A DNA stretch of 64,000 nucleotides from Parus major (taxonomy: Eukaryota > Chordata > Aves > Passeriformes > Paridae), in assembly GCF_001522545.3 (NCBI RefSeq), contig NC_031770.1, positions 34,659,866-34,723,865 on the forward strand, written 5' to 3'. Below, in pieces: positions 28,382 to 41,424 of this stretch. Each line of letters starts with the position of its first letter. Positions within the stretch are counted from its first letter, which is position 1. The position numbers and the translations under genes were made by a program. Below the pieces are notes generated by a model, which saw only the letters and a list, made by a program, of their open reading frames with translations, had not been told where the DNA came from and made no database searches.

Positions 28382-28399
28382 AACTTCTTTAAAGAAGTT
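28382..28399. repeat. Perfect 18-bp palindrome
   Basis: AACTTCTTTAAAGAAGTT is its own reverse complement, centred on TTTAAA. There is no loop, so it is more a two-fold symmetric site than a hairpin. No function can be assigned. Confidence 0.75.
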
Positions 28400-31300
28400 G
28401 TTTTGCATGCATCCATCATGTGTGAATGTAAATCTTTACACTCATCTCTGAAATGTCTGAAAGTGGCCCTTTTTGGGAGCAGATCACTAGACAGTTCACC
28501 TGATCTGGTACCATATTTCATGTGTCATAACTAACACAAAAATAATGCTGGTGTCCTGCCTGTCTGTACATCAAAAGCTAGGAAGATGCAAAATAGAAAC
28601 TGGGTGAAACTCCACTAAGAGAATGCTAGTGATCAGACAAACAGGGAGTAATTACAGGCTAACCAGAAAGTCCACATGTGACCCCAGGAATACACCAGAC
28701 CTAGTGGCAAAATAAAATCCTATCAGATTTCCAAGAACATATCCTTTCTCAAGAAGAAAGAAAAAGAGTCAATTCCCCAGATTTAATTGAAAGCACTGAT
28801 AGAAAATCTACTGTGAGCAGAAACAAATAAATATATAGCGCAAAAGCCAAAGGTCAGACAAGGTAGATTACTGGTTTTCCCCTTCTAAACTAGCTTGGAT
28901 TCTAAATTCCTCTAAAGATGAAGCTGCAACCTAAACAAGGTGATTTTGCCAAAATACAAGTTTGAAAAACTGTTGGACACAGTTATGTTGGGTTTGTTCA
29001 CACCAATGCTATGTCTGATTTTTAACTGAACATAACCTCTTGAAATGGGTAGTAAAGTGGAATAATAATGACAAACATGCTATTTTCTCATGTAAAGGAA
29101 AAATTCATTTCTTACACTATTTTGTGACAATCATTCTTGGTTAAAGATCACCTTTCGTTAAAACCTTACATATGAAGAAATTTGGGAAGAGTCTTGAGGG
29201 TTTTTGTTTCTTCATTTTAAGTTTGGATAAATTACCTTCTTTAAAAGCAACAAGATTGTCTAATAGTTCAGCCTCCATGGAAAAACACAGTTATCAAACT
29301 AATTTAGTTTCTGATAAAAGCAAGCAAGCAGGTAAACAGCTCTGAAGAGATTTCTCTCATAAATGAAACATTGTACGTGTTTCCGGTACAAGTCCTCAAA
29401 AATCCGTGTGTTACAAACTTTTATCCATACCCTGAAAGTTAGGTACACTGAGGAAGGAAAGTCTTCCTGAACTGCTATGCCAATATGCATAATGAGACCT
29501 AAAAGATTTGAGTTGGGTTTTGTGGCAGAGGTAGCATTAACATTCTTAATTAATAAGAAAGAACCAAGAAAGGATAACTTTTTTTTTAAAAATATTTGTT
29601 GCTATAAAAAACGTGATTTATGAATGGAAAGAATGATGATTGTATCCCATTATAGATATAATCCATGGAGTCTGGTGTATCATATTTGTCAACAAAGATT
29701 TGAGACCTGTACTGTTACATCCAAGTGAATTCTGAAAAAGCAACACATCCATGTTTTCTGTATATTGTCTACAAATATACATCTGTGTTTAGACAGGCTT
29801 ATATATATGTGTGTGTCTACAGATATCTCTATACTGAAAAAAGGAAAGAAATGTACCAAAATAGTGAGAATTTTATCTGGAAAAGAAATAGACAGAACAT
29901 ATGTTTCCCATTTGAACAACGTGGAGAGCATTGGAGAGACTGAGTTTCTTGTCAGGTTTCTGCTCTGATTTGCCTCCAGAGCACAGGATGGACACCTGTC
30001 TCCTCTTGGTCTACCAGGTGCTGGCAGAGATTGCACATCTCCTGTCACTAGGTCCCTAATGCTGAGGAACCACAGCAGGGTGACATCAATCCCCTCTAGA
30101 GTTATCATGCCTTGAGCACCTCTGTGGAGACAGAGAGCAGTGCTGAAAGCCACAAAAATAGGCCATGCTACATAAAACAGCTTTTTTTGGAGTACAGGCT
30201 TCTAAACTTCGGTTTGAATATCAGTCCCACAGCTGTAAAATTCTGTTTCAGGCTCTTTTAGGGCTAGAAGTAAATCCTGAGTGTCTTTGATATTATCCCC
30301 TTCCTGTCATAGGAAATATCCTCTCCCTTTTCTTGAGATCTACAGATTACGCAACTCTTACATAAATGGAATTTGACAGTTTTCTAGGACTCTTGCTTGG
30401 TGTTCTGACACCAGGACTACAGTATCTTTGGGGAGAAATACAGGCATTTGCTCAGGAAAGGAAATAAATGTGTGGAAGGTTAGACTGAGACAAAGAGGGA
30501 CAAAGACATCAGTTTGAACCTGTTTAAAACTTTGGGTGTTGAATGAAGTTTCTGGGGAAGAGAGTAGCAGGCAGATAAACTTCTTCAAAACACTATATTA
30601 ACATTTCTAACTGAAAAGGTCTCACCTACTTGACTTCCTAGTGACAAATGAATTCATATAATGCTTTAGAAATGTATGTAGAAATGTGTATCAATCAAAA
30701 AACAGTGGAAATTTTCCACCCTTTTGTCTTTCTCTGTTACAGCAAGAGACAACAGAGAAATGAGGCAATCGATCATAGCTTGTACACTCAGAGTCCTAAG
30801 GCTTGCAGGATGCTCTGTAATTTGTGATTTGACCTCTTGGTACCTTTGTCTTGCTGAGGTTCTTACAGAAAAAAATTATGTGCCAATGAAGAGTGACACA
30901 AGATTCATCTTGTTTGACTGGCTAGGTCACAACAACAGTTTGGGTTATTCTATAGCCATATGTGACGTCTGGGAAAGATATAGTGAGGCTCTGTGGAATT
31001 GCTTCCTACAAGCATCACCAAGAAAGCCACAAAACACACCCAGGTCTGTGAGGTGGAGGATCGGATGATCCATAATACACTAGCAAGCACAACAACATAA
31101 ATATCTTGGATTAAAGGAAGCAAAAACCAATCTGAATAACAGTGGGTAGCACTCTGCAACTGTGTCCACTGCACTGCTCCAGTATATGCAACATGTATGG
31201 TGCTACAAGATTAATGCCATAATTTCCATGCCACTGCCACGTGGCTGCCAGAAAAGGAATGGTAGAATTCAGCAACCAGGACAGACTGGCCTTGGGTCTG

Positions 31301-31813
31301 GCTAGTCCTTGGTTCCTCAGGGGGTGCACTGAGCTCCCTGGCTGGGGCTGGTGTGGCCTGCAATGTGCTGCAATGTCCTCTGGCAGATGAACCAAGGCAC
31401 TCAGTGCTGGCCTAGGATCAAGAGTTGGGAGTACCTGTTTGTGCAGGTGTTCATTCAGCATCCTCTGCATCCTAGTAGCTCATTACTGTTGCTTGATCAG
31501 CCCTTTGTTATCCCTGGACAGTATGGGCCAGCAATCCCTTGTGTACCAGCCTCTTGCCAGGGCAGCTGAGAGGCATTCTATACATCTGGTAGCTCCCTGA
31601 TAACAATAACCTTCATGGTGTCTTATAAGCCTGAGGTGAAGATTGCAAGTGATATTTGCTTACACACTAGGAAGGCAGCAGTGGGACTCACAGGGGGATA
31701 ATGTGCTCTTCTCATCTGGCCACCTTCGCTCTTCCTATCAGGTCATGTATTTATTTACTGGATACAACTGTATATTATGAGTCCTGCCACATCCAGCAGT
31801 GATGCCCTGCCCT

Positions 31814-31834
31814 CACACACACACACACACACAC
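31814..31834. repeat. (CA)n microsatellite
   Basis: Ten and a half uninterrupted CA units are followed by imperfect 'actca' repeats to about 31850. Confidence 0.95.
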
Positions 31835-34800
31835 TCAACTCACTCACTGCTCTGCTATTTACTTCTGATTTATGGTCCACTGGCAATCCACACGGAATGG
31901 GATTGAAAATGTTACACCAAGTGAATTAATTATAGACCACTAGATTTATAGGCCACCTACTGTATTTAAAAATAATTGAACTGTGAAATTATTAAGTTAA
32001 TTGACAATTTCTGTAAGTTTGAGGGTTAGGTAATTACAAACGGCAATTATGGAAGAGCAAAAGTATATTAAGTAGCACTGTCAAGAATAAAAAATTTCTG
32101 GTACTTCAGAGGTCTGTTTTTAACTTCAGTATGTATGAACTCTCATCAAACCAATGAATCCAAAAGAGGTATGACTCTTCAAGAAGGAAGAATTAAAATA
32201 GTATCAAATGTATTAGAAAAATATATTAATTTCTGAGGAAGCAATACTGAAAATCAAGCTAATAATTAAATAAAACTAAATAAGAATTATTAGGGAAATA
32301 GGCAAAAGTGGGAAATTGGAAATACTAAAGAAAATTACAAATACCAAAGAAAAAATTTGTGTTAAAATACTTGTATGATAAATATGGAGACATACATGGA
32401 GAAATAAATTCAGTGCATCATATTTAGAAAGATGTTTTAATAATACAGGATGGGGCAAAGAAGATAGCTAATACAATGGCCAGTAATGAAATCCATGATT
32501 CTGGTCACCATAGGAAGAAAAATTACAATAACATTTTAAGCAGAAAAAAATAATTAGAGAATCTCAGATGATCTTTAACTGTAACAAAGGACTGAGTACT
32601 GAAGTCACAAATATACTCAGTTTAAGAAGTGAATACACAGACAATATTACCACAGACTTAAGTGTTTCCTTCTCCTTTGTATTTCACCAAATAAAACTGG
32701 TGACATTTCTGATTCTCAGACACATTTACTGTGCAGTGAAAGCTATGGAAGTCTCCTAAATGTCACCTCAAAAAAAAAAATCCAGGTAATTACACTTCCT
32801 GGAGAAGACAAAACCTTGGTTATTGGTGAGACACTCTAGCATTTCAGAGGCACAGAAAAGGAAATATACAGAAAAAAATCTTATCAGGACATCTTTTAGA
32901 CAATGTGTTTGTATTCAATTATGTCAACAACATGCTTCCCATCTGCTTCAGCGGGAAGAATAGATTAATAAAATTAACTTTTATCAAGACAGAGTTAATC
33001 CCCAGTTCCCACTTCTGTCACTGTGGAGAGGCAGACTGCAACAGGGTCCATGTGGTTCATCAGCCCCTTGCCCCAGCACCTTGTGCTGGTGGGGATATCT
33101 CGGGGACATGGCAAGGTCAAGGTCACAGCTGTCCTTCTGACACTTCCACCATCTTTCTCCCAAAGTCCATTCATCACTTGGCCCAGTGCAGATGGCCCCC
33201 TGCCTCCTGATACATCTCTGCATCTTATCCCAGTATGATATATTTTTGACAGCATTTCTAGCCAAAGAGTGCCCACTTGACAGTATCACAAAAGTCTTGT
33301 TGACCAGCTTGAGAACAGAGCTAGCCAAAACTCAGAGTTTTGTATTTATTTGAAACAGTAATATTTTGCAAAAAAACCCAAACTGAAGTGAACTACAGAA
33401 ATAATACCAGTGTATAGATTTCCATTTCAAATTACCTCAAGTTTCATTCAGCACTTCCAAAAAAATTTCAGGCTTCTTTTTCCATGTTTGCATTGATTTT
33501 ATACAGTTTTGAAACATCAATAGTGGGTGCACGGTGCATGTCATATGATAACCTCTTATGTTTATTTTTATAGTTAAATTATCAAAAGGCTTTATATATA
33601 ATTATATCATAATATAATTATATAATGATATATATATAATAATGATTTACCATTTTCTTTTCAGGCTCAAAGTGCCTTCTTCCTGAGTTGTATTGACAGC
33701 TTATGTGATAATCAAAGCCTTTTCCCTAAGACAAACTTTTTCAAGGATAGTTTCCTAATAGTCTGTAAAAACTTCATTTATCCTGTCAAGTCATTATTCA
33801 GAGAATCATGAAGTCAACGTGACATGATCAAGAGGAGAAATTATCATCACATCTGGGCCACATCTCCCTAGTGATTTGAAAAAGCCTGATATGTGAAAAG
33901 GCCCCTTCTTTGACTACCAGGTTCAGCAGGAGCAGAAAGGCTTCAGCAGCATTAGAAGTACTTGGTGTTTCCCAGGATCAGCCCTCCCAGGTCAAGGAGT
34001 CAGGTATCTCTGGATGTACCTGAAAGAGATTCTTTAACACTTCATTATAACAAAATCCTAAAAGTGCACTAGATTTTGAAAAAACCTGTCATAAACAGTA
34101 AACAATATAGAATAGTGTAAATTGACTAGTCATGGGGGGAAAGAACCCCACACCTAACAAGGAAACACCCAGGAAATTTAATTGCTAGCCTAACTTCAGA
34201 AACCTACTGTGCAGCCTGTGAATTGTCGGTACAGTTCCTTGGCATGGTGTTATTAAAAAGTAAAACCAGGAGAAATTTCCTCATAATCACTTGCACAGTT
34301 TTTATAATATCATTAGAATATATCTCCGGAGCAGAAATCTCACTGTGAAAGCATATAGCATCATTTTCTGATAATTGTTTTTTATTATTTTCATCTGCTG
34401 TGCATTTTTTTACCATATATTATGTATGTTTGTTTTTCTCTCTGGTGCCTAACAATGGTAATGGCTGATCTGTACAGTACAACCAGCAGCCCGTGCAAAA
34501 TTTCATAGAAGCACTTTTCGGTATGCATTGAAGGATGAATGGAGGCATCACAGATGTTTAAATGTGATTTATCTTCATTTTATCTCTAAGAAATTCAAAT
34601 ACCCTTTCTGTCTAGCATGATAATTTGTTTAGTGTAATGTGCATTTGGTAATGATAACAAGGGAGACATGTTTAACCTAAGGTACTGCACACTGCACTCA
34701 AAAGAATTGACTCTTTAAAGTGTGCTTGTGTAAACCGAGAATTTAAACTCTCAGTGCATGTGAACAGCTGCTCTGATATTGTGTTTGTATTAGAGGAAAA

Positions 34801-36738
34801 CTTTTAGGACATCCCTAGGAAACTAATCCCCAGGAGGGCTGAAATTCAGAGGAGGCTAATATGTCTGCACCTTTGATCCACTCTCCACTCAGCAAAGCCA
34901 GACGGGATTATGTCAAAGCCTTTAACAAAAATACTTGGGGAATTTTAAACCCAGAAATATCTGCAACTTTTAGAATCCAGGATCCTTTTCATTAAGTCTT
35001 CTTTTCTAATATTTCTGACTTTATACACATCAAAGTCAGTTTGCAGGGATGACAAGAGTAAATGTCACTAAAAGTCTCTGTGCAATCTTCATGCTCTGCC
35101 ATGTAGCAGACACTGATGAAGTATGTCAAATCAAGAGTTAGTTTAAGGAAAAGAAGCACATTTTCACTTCTTTACCTTTGTCTCCCTAAAATTACTAAAA
35201 GTACTGCAAGTTTAAAAGTTTAACCAGTGATTTGTTCATATACTGCTTACCTTCATTTCTCAAGGCAAGAGAACTTATGTATGAAAACAATCTTGAAAAA
35301 TCTGTGACAATTAACTTCTTTTGCAAAAATTTGATACACTCAGATAGCACCACAATACAATGCAAAATTTGCTGTTTATTGACAGCCAGCTCAGTGTCTG
35401 CACAATAGTATCAAAGTCATACTTACTGAAGAGCAGGTTAGTTCAGCAGAGAAACTCACCTCTGGTAAGATTAGAAACACTGCTAACTTCCAGAGCTATG
35501 TTTTGACTAGCAGCAATAGAGGAATGCTTGAAAAAAAACCCCAAACTTGTCTTTCCAGTGAGAGAGACCACTATGCCATTTAATTGCATTTGAAGAGGTT
35601 TTAAAGGACAGGTTTTGTTCTGAGTAGGTGGTGGCAATAATGCAGAATTTCACAAGATGACTGCGGTAAATGCAGCAGCAAAGGCAAAGACTGCTTAATA
35701 GACAAGGAACCTCAGCACCTATTTTTACTATTCTTCTGAGAAGTAGGATTTCCTTAAATCAATTTCATATTTCAAGGGGTTTTAGTCAGAATTCAAAAAA
35801 AAACGTATTTAGAACTTAACAGATCAAAATCTACAGACACAGCCCTGGAGATTCTGGTTAATGTAATGGAAATTGGCTGTGAATGTCTAAAGAAATATGT
35901 TTGAAGATCTCGCTGTCACTATAGAAATGAAAAGTCAAGACTACTTAGCACTTCAGCTTCGTGTCATAATTATTTTTTCTTGTCCAGCTTTAAGTTCCTA
36001 TAATCTGTCTTTTCTGTAGAGATCAGAAAATTCTTTTAAACAGTCATCCCTCAAGATGGATATTTCAGGTTCTCAGAAAAGCCCTCCATAGCTCCCGGAA
36101 ACCATGTCATTCAGGTAGCCAAGGGAGCTGATCTGATGTCCATTTCATGTTTTAGTGGTGACATTCTGCTGTAAGACCAGTCTCATTTGGAACCAGCCCT
36201 AAGTGATTTTGCTTCTCTGTGCAGGTCAATGGATAACTAAATGCCTGTGAAATAGTACCATGGCAGCAAGGTAATACTCCTATATTTCCTTTAATGACAG
36301 TTTTTGTTTTTCACTGCCACTCTACCCCATTAATCCCACTCAGAGAGGTGAAAAATGAGGTTCCATATATCCAGGTAATGGGTTGCATGTTTTCAAGGTC
36401 TCCTCCACATCCAAGTCTTCCTAACTCTTGAAGAACCATTACCAAAGTTCCTGAATTCTTTCTCATCTCACACAATGTTATAAAGCTCGACACCTCGATG
36501 AATTCCTAAGGAGTTACTCTCCACCTTCCATATGCCAGCCCCGAGGTCTGCTGAGCAGCAGGATACAAAGACAGCTTGCTCTACACTTGCAAGCTCTAAC
36601 AGGGAAAAACACATGCACTTTAGATCTTACTCTTGTTGGAGTGCAAAGGAAGTAGAATTTATTCTACTGAGGTTATAGTAGACTATGGATTCTAACTGTG
36701 AAGCAGGGAGCACAGTGCCTGTGGAATAGCAGGCTGCA
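31835..36738. other. Unique AT-rich sequence, no gene seen
   Basis: No transposon is recognised. An AT-alternating low-complexity tract lies at 33592-33645. A moderately GC-richer piece at 32980-33240 carries overlapping frames on both strands (up to 114 codons) without a recognisable product. The stretch 34440-34800 has high-complexity sequence and no repeat character. Confidence 0.45.
33592..33645. repeat. AT-alternating tract with internal symmetry
   Basis: The sequence is composed almost solely of A and T, with several nested self-complementary stretches such as 'ataattatat'. It is cruciform-prone and probably length-variable. Confidence 0.7.
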
Positions 36739-36740
36739 TG

Positions 36741-36766
36741 ACTTTCTCAGTCTTGCCTGAGAAAGT
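36741..36766. repeat. Inverted repeat near the LTR's left edge, 10-bp arms
   Basis: ACTTTCTCAG (36741-36750) and CTGAGAAAGT (36757-36766) are perfect reverse complements around a 6-base loop. The position, just inside the proposed LTR start, may be incidental or may be part of U3. Confidence 0.75.
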
Positions 36767-36890
36767 GACCTGGGAAATCATGAGGAGGAATTAAAACAAT
36801 CCTCAGAGACAGAAAACAGCCTTGCAGGTGCTGTTTGTCTGTTCCTTGTTTTCTTGCAAGAGAAGGTCGAGGGGTGGTGAACCCCACTGA

Positions 36891-36986
36891 CCAATGATGG
36901 TGCTGTGTTAGTTTACTAACCAATAAGAGTTTTACTTTTCTGTACTTTTCACGTATTGGTCTATAATAAAGACCTGAGATAATAAA
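36891..36986 (+). promoter_or_regulatory. LTR core promoter and polyadenylation signals
   Basis: Two CCAAT boxes (36891-36895, 36920-36924) and an inverted one (36955-36959) precede TATAATAAA (36962-36970). AATAAA lies 19 bases after the start of the TATA-like word. The compact arrangement fits an LTR in which a short R region follows the TATA box. Activity is inferred, not shown. Confidence 0.5.
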
Positions 36987-38366
36987 CCGAGAGAAATTCT
37001 CCTGATCGACTCCCAAGAGAGTCTGTGTTGTTCTTCTCGTCATTCCCAATAGAGCGACAGTAGGACGGCATGTTTCTCCTCAGAAGGAAACAATTCTGTT
37101 CTCACGACACAGCTTGGGGCCTGTGTTCTGTCTCACTGCCCATTCAGCTCAGGACTGAGCTAGACTTTGACCCAATTTTGGCCAGGTTGGATGACCTAGA
37201 GCTGTTCTGCTCAAACTCATTTGCAGTCTCTGTTGGGGGACCTTATTTGAAATTGCAGCCCAGCCCCACCCTGCTTTGGAGCTTCCCACCCTTCCTGGGG
37301 AGCTTGAAGGAGCAATCCCTCCCCTTTCATCCACAGCTGATCCTTCACTCCATAAATGCCTGCAAAATAATCTCAGAGTATGGTGGAAAAGGGGTTTGCA
37401 GCAGTCTGGACACAGATGTGGCATGCAGTGTTATGTGGGATTTGTCAGAGGCATCTTAGAGGGCAAAAGAGCAACTTTTCCTTCAGGATGGCTGCATGCT
37501 CTCTCTTGCAGTCTGCTGTGAAGTTATTCAAGATTTTTACTTCCCCCTCACCCTTTAATTTTATGTGATTGGGAGATTTTTGGTAGCAAGTGTTTGGCCC
37601 TTGTTTCTATGAGCATGCCATTCATGTTTACCTCAGAAAGCCCTGCCTGGACTTGTTTAGAAGAGTAAGTAACAAATCAGATAAAGTTTGTGTGACAGAG
37701 TAAAAGAGAGTAAATCACTTCAGGAGCATAAATCAGCCTCCTGCCGCTTGTCCTTCTGGAGGTTAAAGACAAAGTGACAAGCAAAGACGACAGAGATTAA
37801 GGAATAGAGTAGCTAAACTGTCTTGCAAGGAGTTCATAATCTTTTGGCAATTAATCACCAATAGTGGGGTCTGATCTGCAAACACCTACCTACAAAAACT
37901 GCTATTCCTCACCCTTTTGCCCAAGTGGAGCAAAATACAGAAGTGTCTCAGAGCTGTGAAAATGGGCAGGGATCTTGAAATATCCCAACATACCAGCTGG
38001 ATAATTCAGATGAAAGTTTTTGCACAGATAGGTTTTTAGCTTTGAATAATGGAGGTGGTAAACTTGGAGTTTCTTTTGCCTCCTTTGTTTTCTCCTTTGT
38101 TTAATTATTCCTATAAAAAAAAAAAATATTATTTGACAAAAGATTAGTCAGCATCCATTAATGTACTTTCCTGGCACAGAAATTTGCAGAACAAAAGTAA
38201 TTCCTTGTGAATAAGAAAGCACTATTTTTAGGCACTCAAATAGGGCAGGTTACACAGCCATCTCCCAGTCAGGAGTGAAACCTTGCTCTTGATCCTGGCC
38301 CATGGCACAGTCATTTTACATTGCTCCATCAACATAAAACTCAGGCTTCAAACTAAATTCATCAAA

Positions 38367-38397
38367 CTTCAAAGAAGCTCTGCAGGCTTCTTTGAAG
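38367..38397. repeat. Perfect hairpin, 12-bp arms and 7-base loop
   Basis: CTTCAAAGAAGC (38367-38378) and GCTTCTTTGAAG (38386-38397) are exact reverse complements around the loop TCTGCAG. The stem is the strongest short hairpin I noticed in the window. It is too short for a microRNA precursor, and there is no adjacent U-run typical of a polymerase III terminator. Confidence 0.85.
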
Positions 38398-41069
38398 AAG
38401 GCTTTTGCAATGCTGCCATTCCAGGTTCCATGGTGCAAGACCCCCAGTCAATGGCAGCGTGTGGGACCCAGCAGGAGTCTGCAGCACACACCAGCTACTC
38501 CAAGCATAGGCTGTGCCAGTGTTCTCCAGCACTGCACTGAGCAGACTGATCAGAAGGCCATGTACCAATCCCCTTTTGGTCACCACTGAAGATTGGGACC
38601 CATCATTCTCATTCAGAGGGAGTTATAGGACAGAACAGAATGTTTTGCTCAGGGTTGTTCCTGACAGCACTGCACATCTAGTGTAGTAGCCATTGTCACA
38701 CACATGTGATAAAACACTCAGTCCTTTACAACAATTAACCCACCCAACCGACCCATTCCTTACATTAAGTTAGTTTTCTATGCAAATGGTAGTTTACTCT
38801 AACAATCATCAGCTTTTTAGGATTTCCAGATATGGCCGTTGCTAAAACCACCAAAGTTCTCCATGAAACATTATTGTCCCCTGCTGAAAGCTCCATCTGT
38901 GGGGAGTGAATATTGCTGCAGCAGGTAAAGGACAGCGACACAGAGACAGGAAGAGAGAAGAGGAAGTATTCTTGAGCTTTGTCCACAGTCATAAGGCTTT
39001 CCCTGGAAATATTTTAAGGGAGTTCAAGATGCAGGGCTTTGCCAGTCAAAATCAACTTCACCTCATGCACGTGGGCTCTCAGCTTAGCTGATCTCCCAGG
39101 AAAGATATGAAGCTCTTTCAAAACAAGCAAACTGCTTTTTTAGGTCATACAATAACTTGCTCTGGTATAACTAAAAGTAGTATAACTAGTTTTCTTTCTT
39201 AGCAGCCTTGGTCCTGCGCCAGCACGACCAGGGTGTCTTTGCAAAATGCAGCTCTATGAGCCCTGGATTTCTGTATCTCCTGCTTTTCCTGTGTGTATCA
39301 AAACCCAGCGGTTACCTTGCCTACTGTTGCATTTCAGGCACACATCCATTCATGCTACATTCTAGACAAAGAGAAGAAGGGAAGTGCTCTTTCCAAGCAG
39401 GAAGACTGTGTTATTACAGGATCCCGAGGACAAGGTTTCATGTCAGTTAAGGACACCCCATTGCTTAATGAGCGAAACAGGGACAGTTGGTAGTCCACTC
39501 AATAGAGTTAAAAGAACAATTTGCAGAAAGCCAATTAATGATGGACATTATTCCATCTAATTAATTTCCAAGGAGGACCTATGTCTGGGGAAATATAAGA
39601 GACTTTAAGTTTCTCAGTTTACAGCTAGGAATTTTTCTTAAAAAAAGCAAAAATCTGAGAATGACTAAGAAACATATTAGCAAGAATCAAAGCAATGATT
39701 TTAAAAAGCAGCCAATCAGAAGAAGACAGATTTGGCACTGTGAAGATGAATTAGTTACTAAGCAAAATTAGGTTGAAGTATTATGACCAAGAAAGCAAAT
39801 CCAGCCTTGCAGGCAGCAAAATGACTGCTTTAAAAAGCATTCAAAACTCAAGTTAAATTAAGGTATTATGAAATAAGGTGGAAAAAAAATCTTAACATAT
39901 GACTGTCAAATCTGGATAACTCTATAAGGAAGGCAGACATTCTGGAATTTCATTTTGGGATCAACTGAAAAAAAAAAGAGGGGAAAAAATGTGAACTTGT
40001 GGTGTTTTACAGCCACCAAAACTAATGTTTAACCCTCTTACACATGAAAAAACTCTTTTCACTGGTTTTCCCTCTTCAAAATTCACTCTCAGCATATTCT
40101 GAAATTCTCAATTTCTACTTGAATAACAGTATTGATGGTCACATGACAACTAAACTGAAGAAGTTAAATTTTATCAAGATAGGAAATGCATATTCCAAAA
40201 TCCTTTGTTTTGATTTTGTGGTAGGACATTAGGACATTGGTATTTTTTTGTTTGGTTGGTTGGGGTTTTTTAAATAGTTGGGAAACTATAAATTTTGATA
40301 TACATTTTTCTTCCAACACAGTTTAAACATCCTAAGTGCTGCACTTGTCACAGCTAAGTGATCCCCCACTCTGAAAACATGGAAGATCAGACTTGACATT
40401 TCTGGCATTTCTGGAGTAACAGGTAGAACACAAACATGCTTTAAGTAAATGTTTTCTTCCATGCAACATAAATGAGTGAAGAAAGGCACTATCACCTTTT
40501 CCCTGAAGACTGCACACAGCATCTAACAAATAAAGTCATGACACATTACTCTGCACAGTCCTTCAGGGAGCTGAGCTGCACCACTGAAGCTCAAAAGCAG
40601 ACCACTGCCAGCCTGTGGGTGTTCTCCTGGATTGTCAGCCAGTGCCCACATCAGGATCCTGCTGATGCTGTGCTTCAGACCTCAGGGTATGAGAGGTGTT
40701 AGCTCTGCCCAACTCCCCAGGCAAGCAGGAGAAGGCCCTGGTTTCTGAAACCTCAGTGAAATCCTGTCTGTCTCCCTGATCATTTGTACAGCACTCACTG
40801 GCACATCCTCTGAGCCCTCAGTCATTTACTTGTCCCCGAGTCTCAGAGTAATTTAGTTCTTCCACTGAGCCTCTGAGTAATTAAACAACACTTTCCTTTC
40901 TATTCCGATTCCCCTGTGTGTCTTAAAACTTCAGTGCATCTTCCATAACACATTAAGGTAGAAATCCCTGGCTTCCCTTCTCTGTCTGTCACACAGAAAC
41001 ACACATGCCCACTTGGGAGATAAATACAGATAGGCTGTATTTATCACTGCCTACATTCTTCCCCAGAGT

Positions 41070-41125
41070 TCTTCTTCCATCCCCCTTCTCCACCTCCTCC
41101 TCCTTTTCCTCCTCCTTCTTCCACA
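41070..41125 (+). repeat. Pyrimidine tract rich in TCC units
   Basis: Almost all bases are C or T, including several consecutive CCT repeats. It is a low-complexity homopyrimidine tract. Confidence 0.8.
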
Positions 41126-41407
41126 TCCATGCTCCTGAGGTCTCCAGGGGGCTCACACTGATCATTCTACATCATTGTGAGAAATGCCTTCACATTTATG
41201 ATATTCTGCCTCCAGCTAATAGGCACATCATTCCCCAGGGTAATCTTGGTGTCAGCTAGAGCCACACTAGCCTGTTTGTATCTTGCAGACAAATTGTTCT
41301 TGGACACCTACTTACCAACACATCTAGCAACAACGTACTACTCTGCCAATATATTGCTAAATTTGCTGGGGTTTGCCTTGCCATTGTGAAACTGGTCTTT
41401 TTCTCCC

Positions 41408-41424
41408 TTTTTTTTTTTTTTTTT
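41408..41424. repeat. Poly-T run of 17
   Basis: An uninterrupted T run lies inside a wider pyrimidine-rich stretch (41396-41430). Confidence 0.9.

Larger units (their letters stand above)
23481..31813. other. Unique AT-rich sequence, no gene seen
   Basis: The stretch begins with a TTAAAT/AATAAT low-complexity tract (about 23612-23700). No transposon family is recognised. Frames reach 154 codons at 29689-30153 minus and 119 codons at 31111-31470 minus. Neither shows a known domain, signal peptide or exon boundary, and both overlap plus-strand frames. Segments around 26200-26600 and 31250-31570 are somewhat GC-richer without an identifiable cause. Confidence 0.45.
36739..37059 (+). mobile_element. 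Probable solo LTR of an endogenous retrovirus
   Basis: About 320 bp begins TG and ends CA and carries ordered promoter and polyadenylation signals: CCAAT at 36891 and 36920, an inverted CCAAT (attgg) at 36955, TATAATAAA at 36962, and AATAAA at 36981. A CpG-bearing R-U5-like stretch follows. CpG density is higher than in the surroundings, which suggests a fairly recent insertion. No primer-binding site, gag or pol sequence follows, so it is read as a solo LTR. The left edge is uncertain, because I could not find a matching target duplication at 36733-36738 and 37060-37065. The family is not identified; class I and ERVK types are both possible. Confidence 0.6.

Noticed and set aside
28600..28800. 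Possible second fragment of an old CR1/L3 reverse transcriptase
   Set aside because: Only one short stretch (about 28645-28690) resembled the family, with no second landmark in the right order.
29689..30153. Longest open frame of the window, 154 codons on the minus strand
   Set aside because: There is no known domain and no exon boundaries. Plus-strand frames overlap it, and one frame of this length is plausible by chance in 64 kb.
31111..31470. Minus-strand frame of 119 codons in GC-richer sequence
   Set aside because: No resemblance to transposase, retroviral or host proteins could be supported.
37170..37230. Possible CR1 tail from the wording 'aggttggatgacctagagct'
   Set aside because: A single short match without the neighbouring CR1 landmarks or an octamer tail is not enough.
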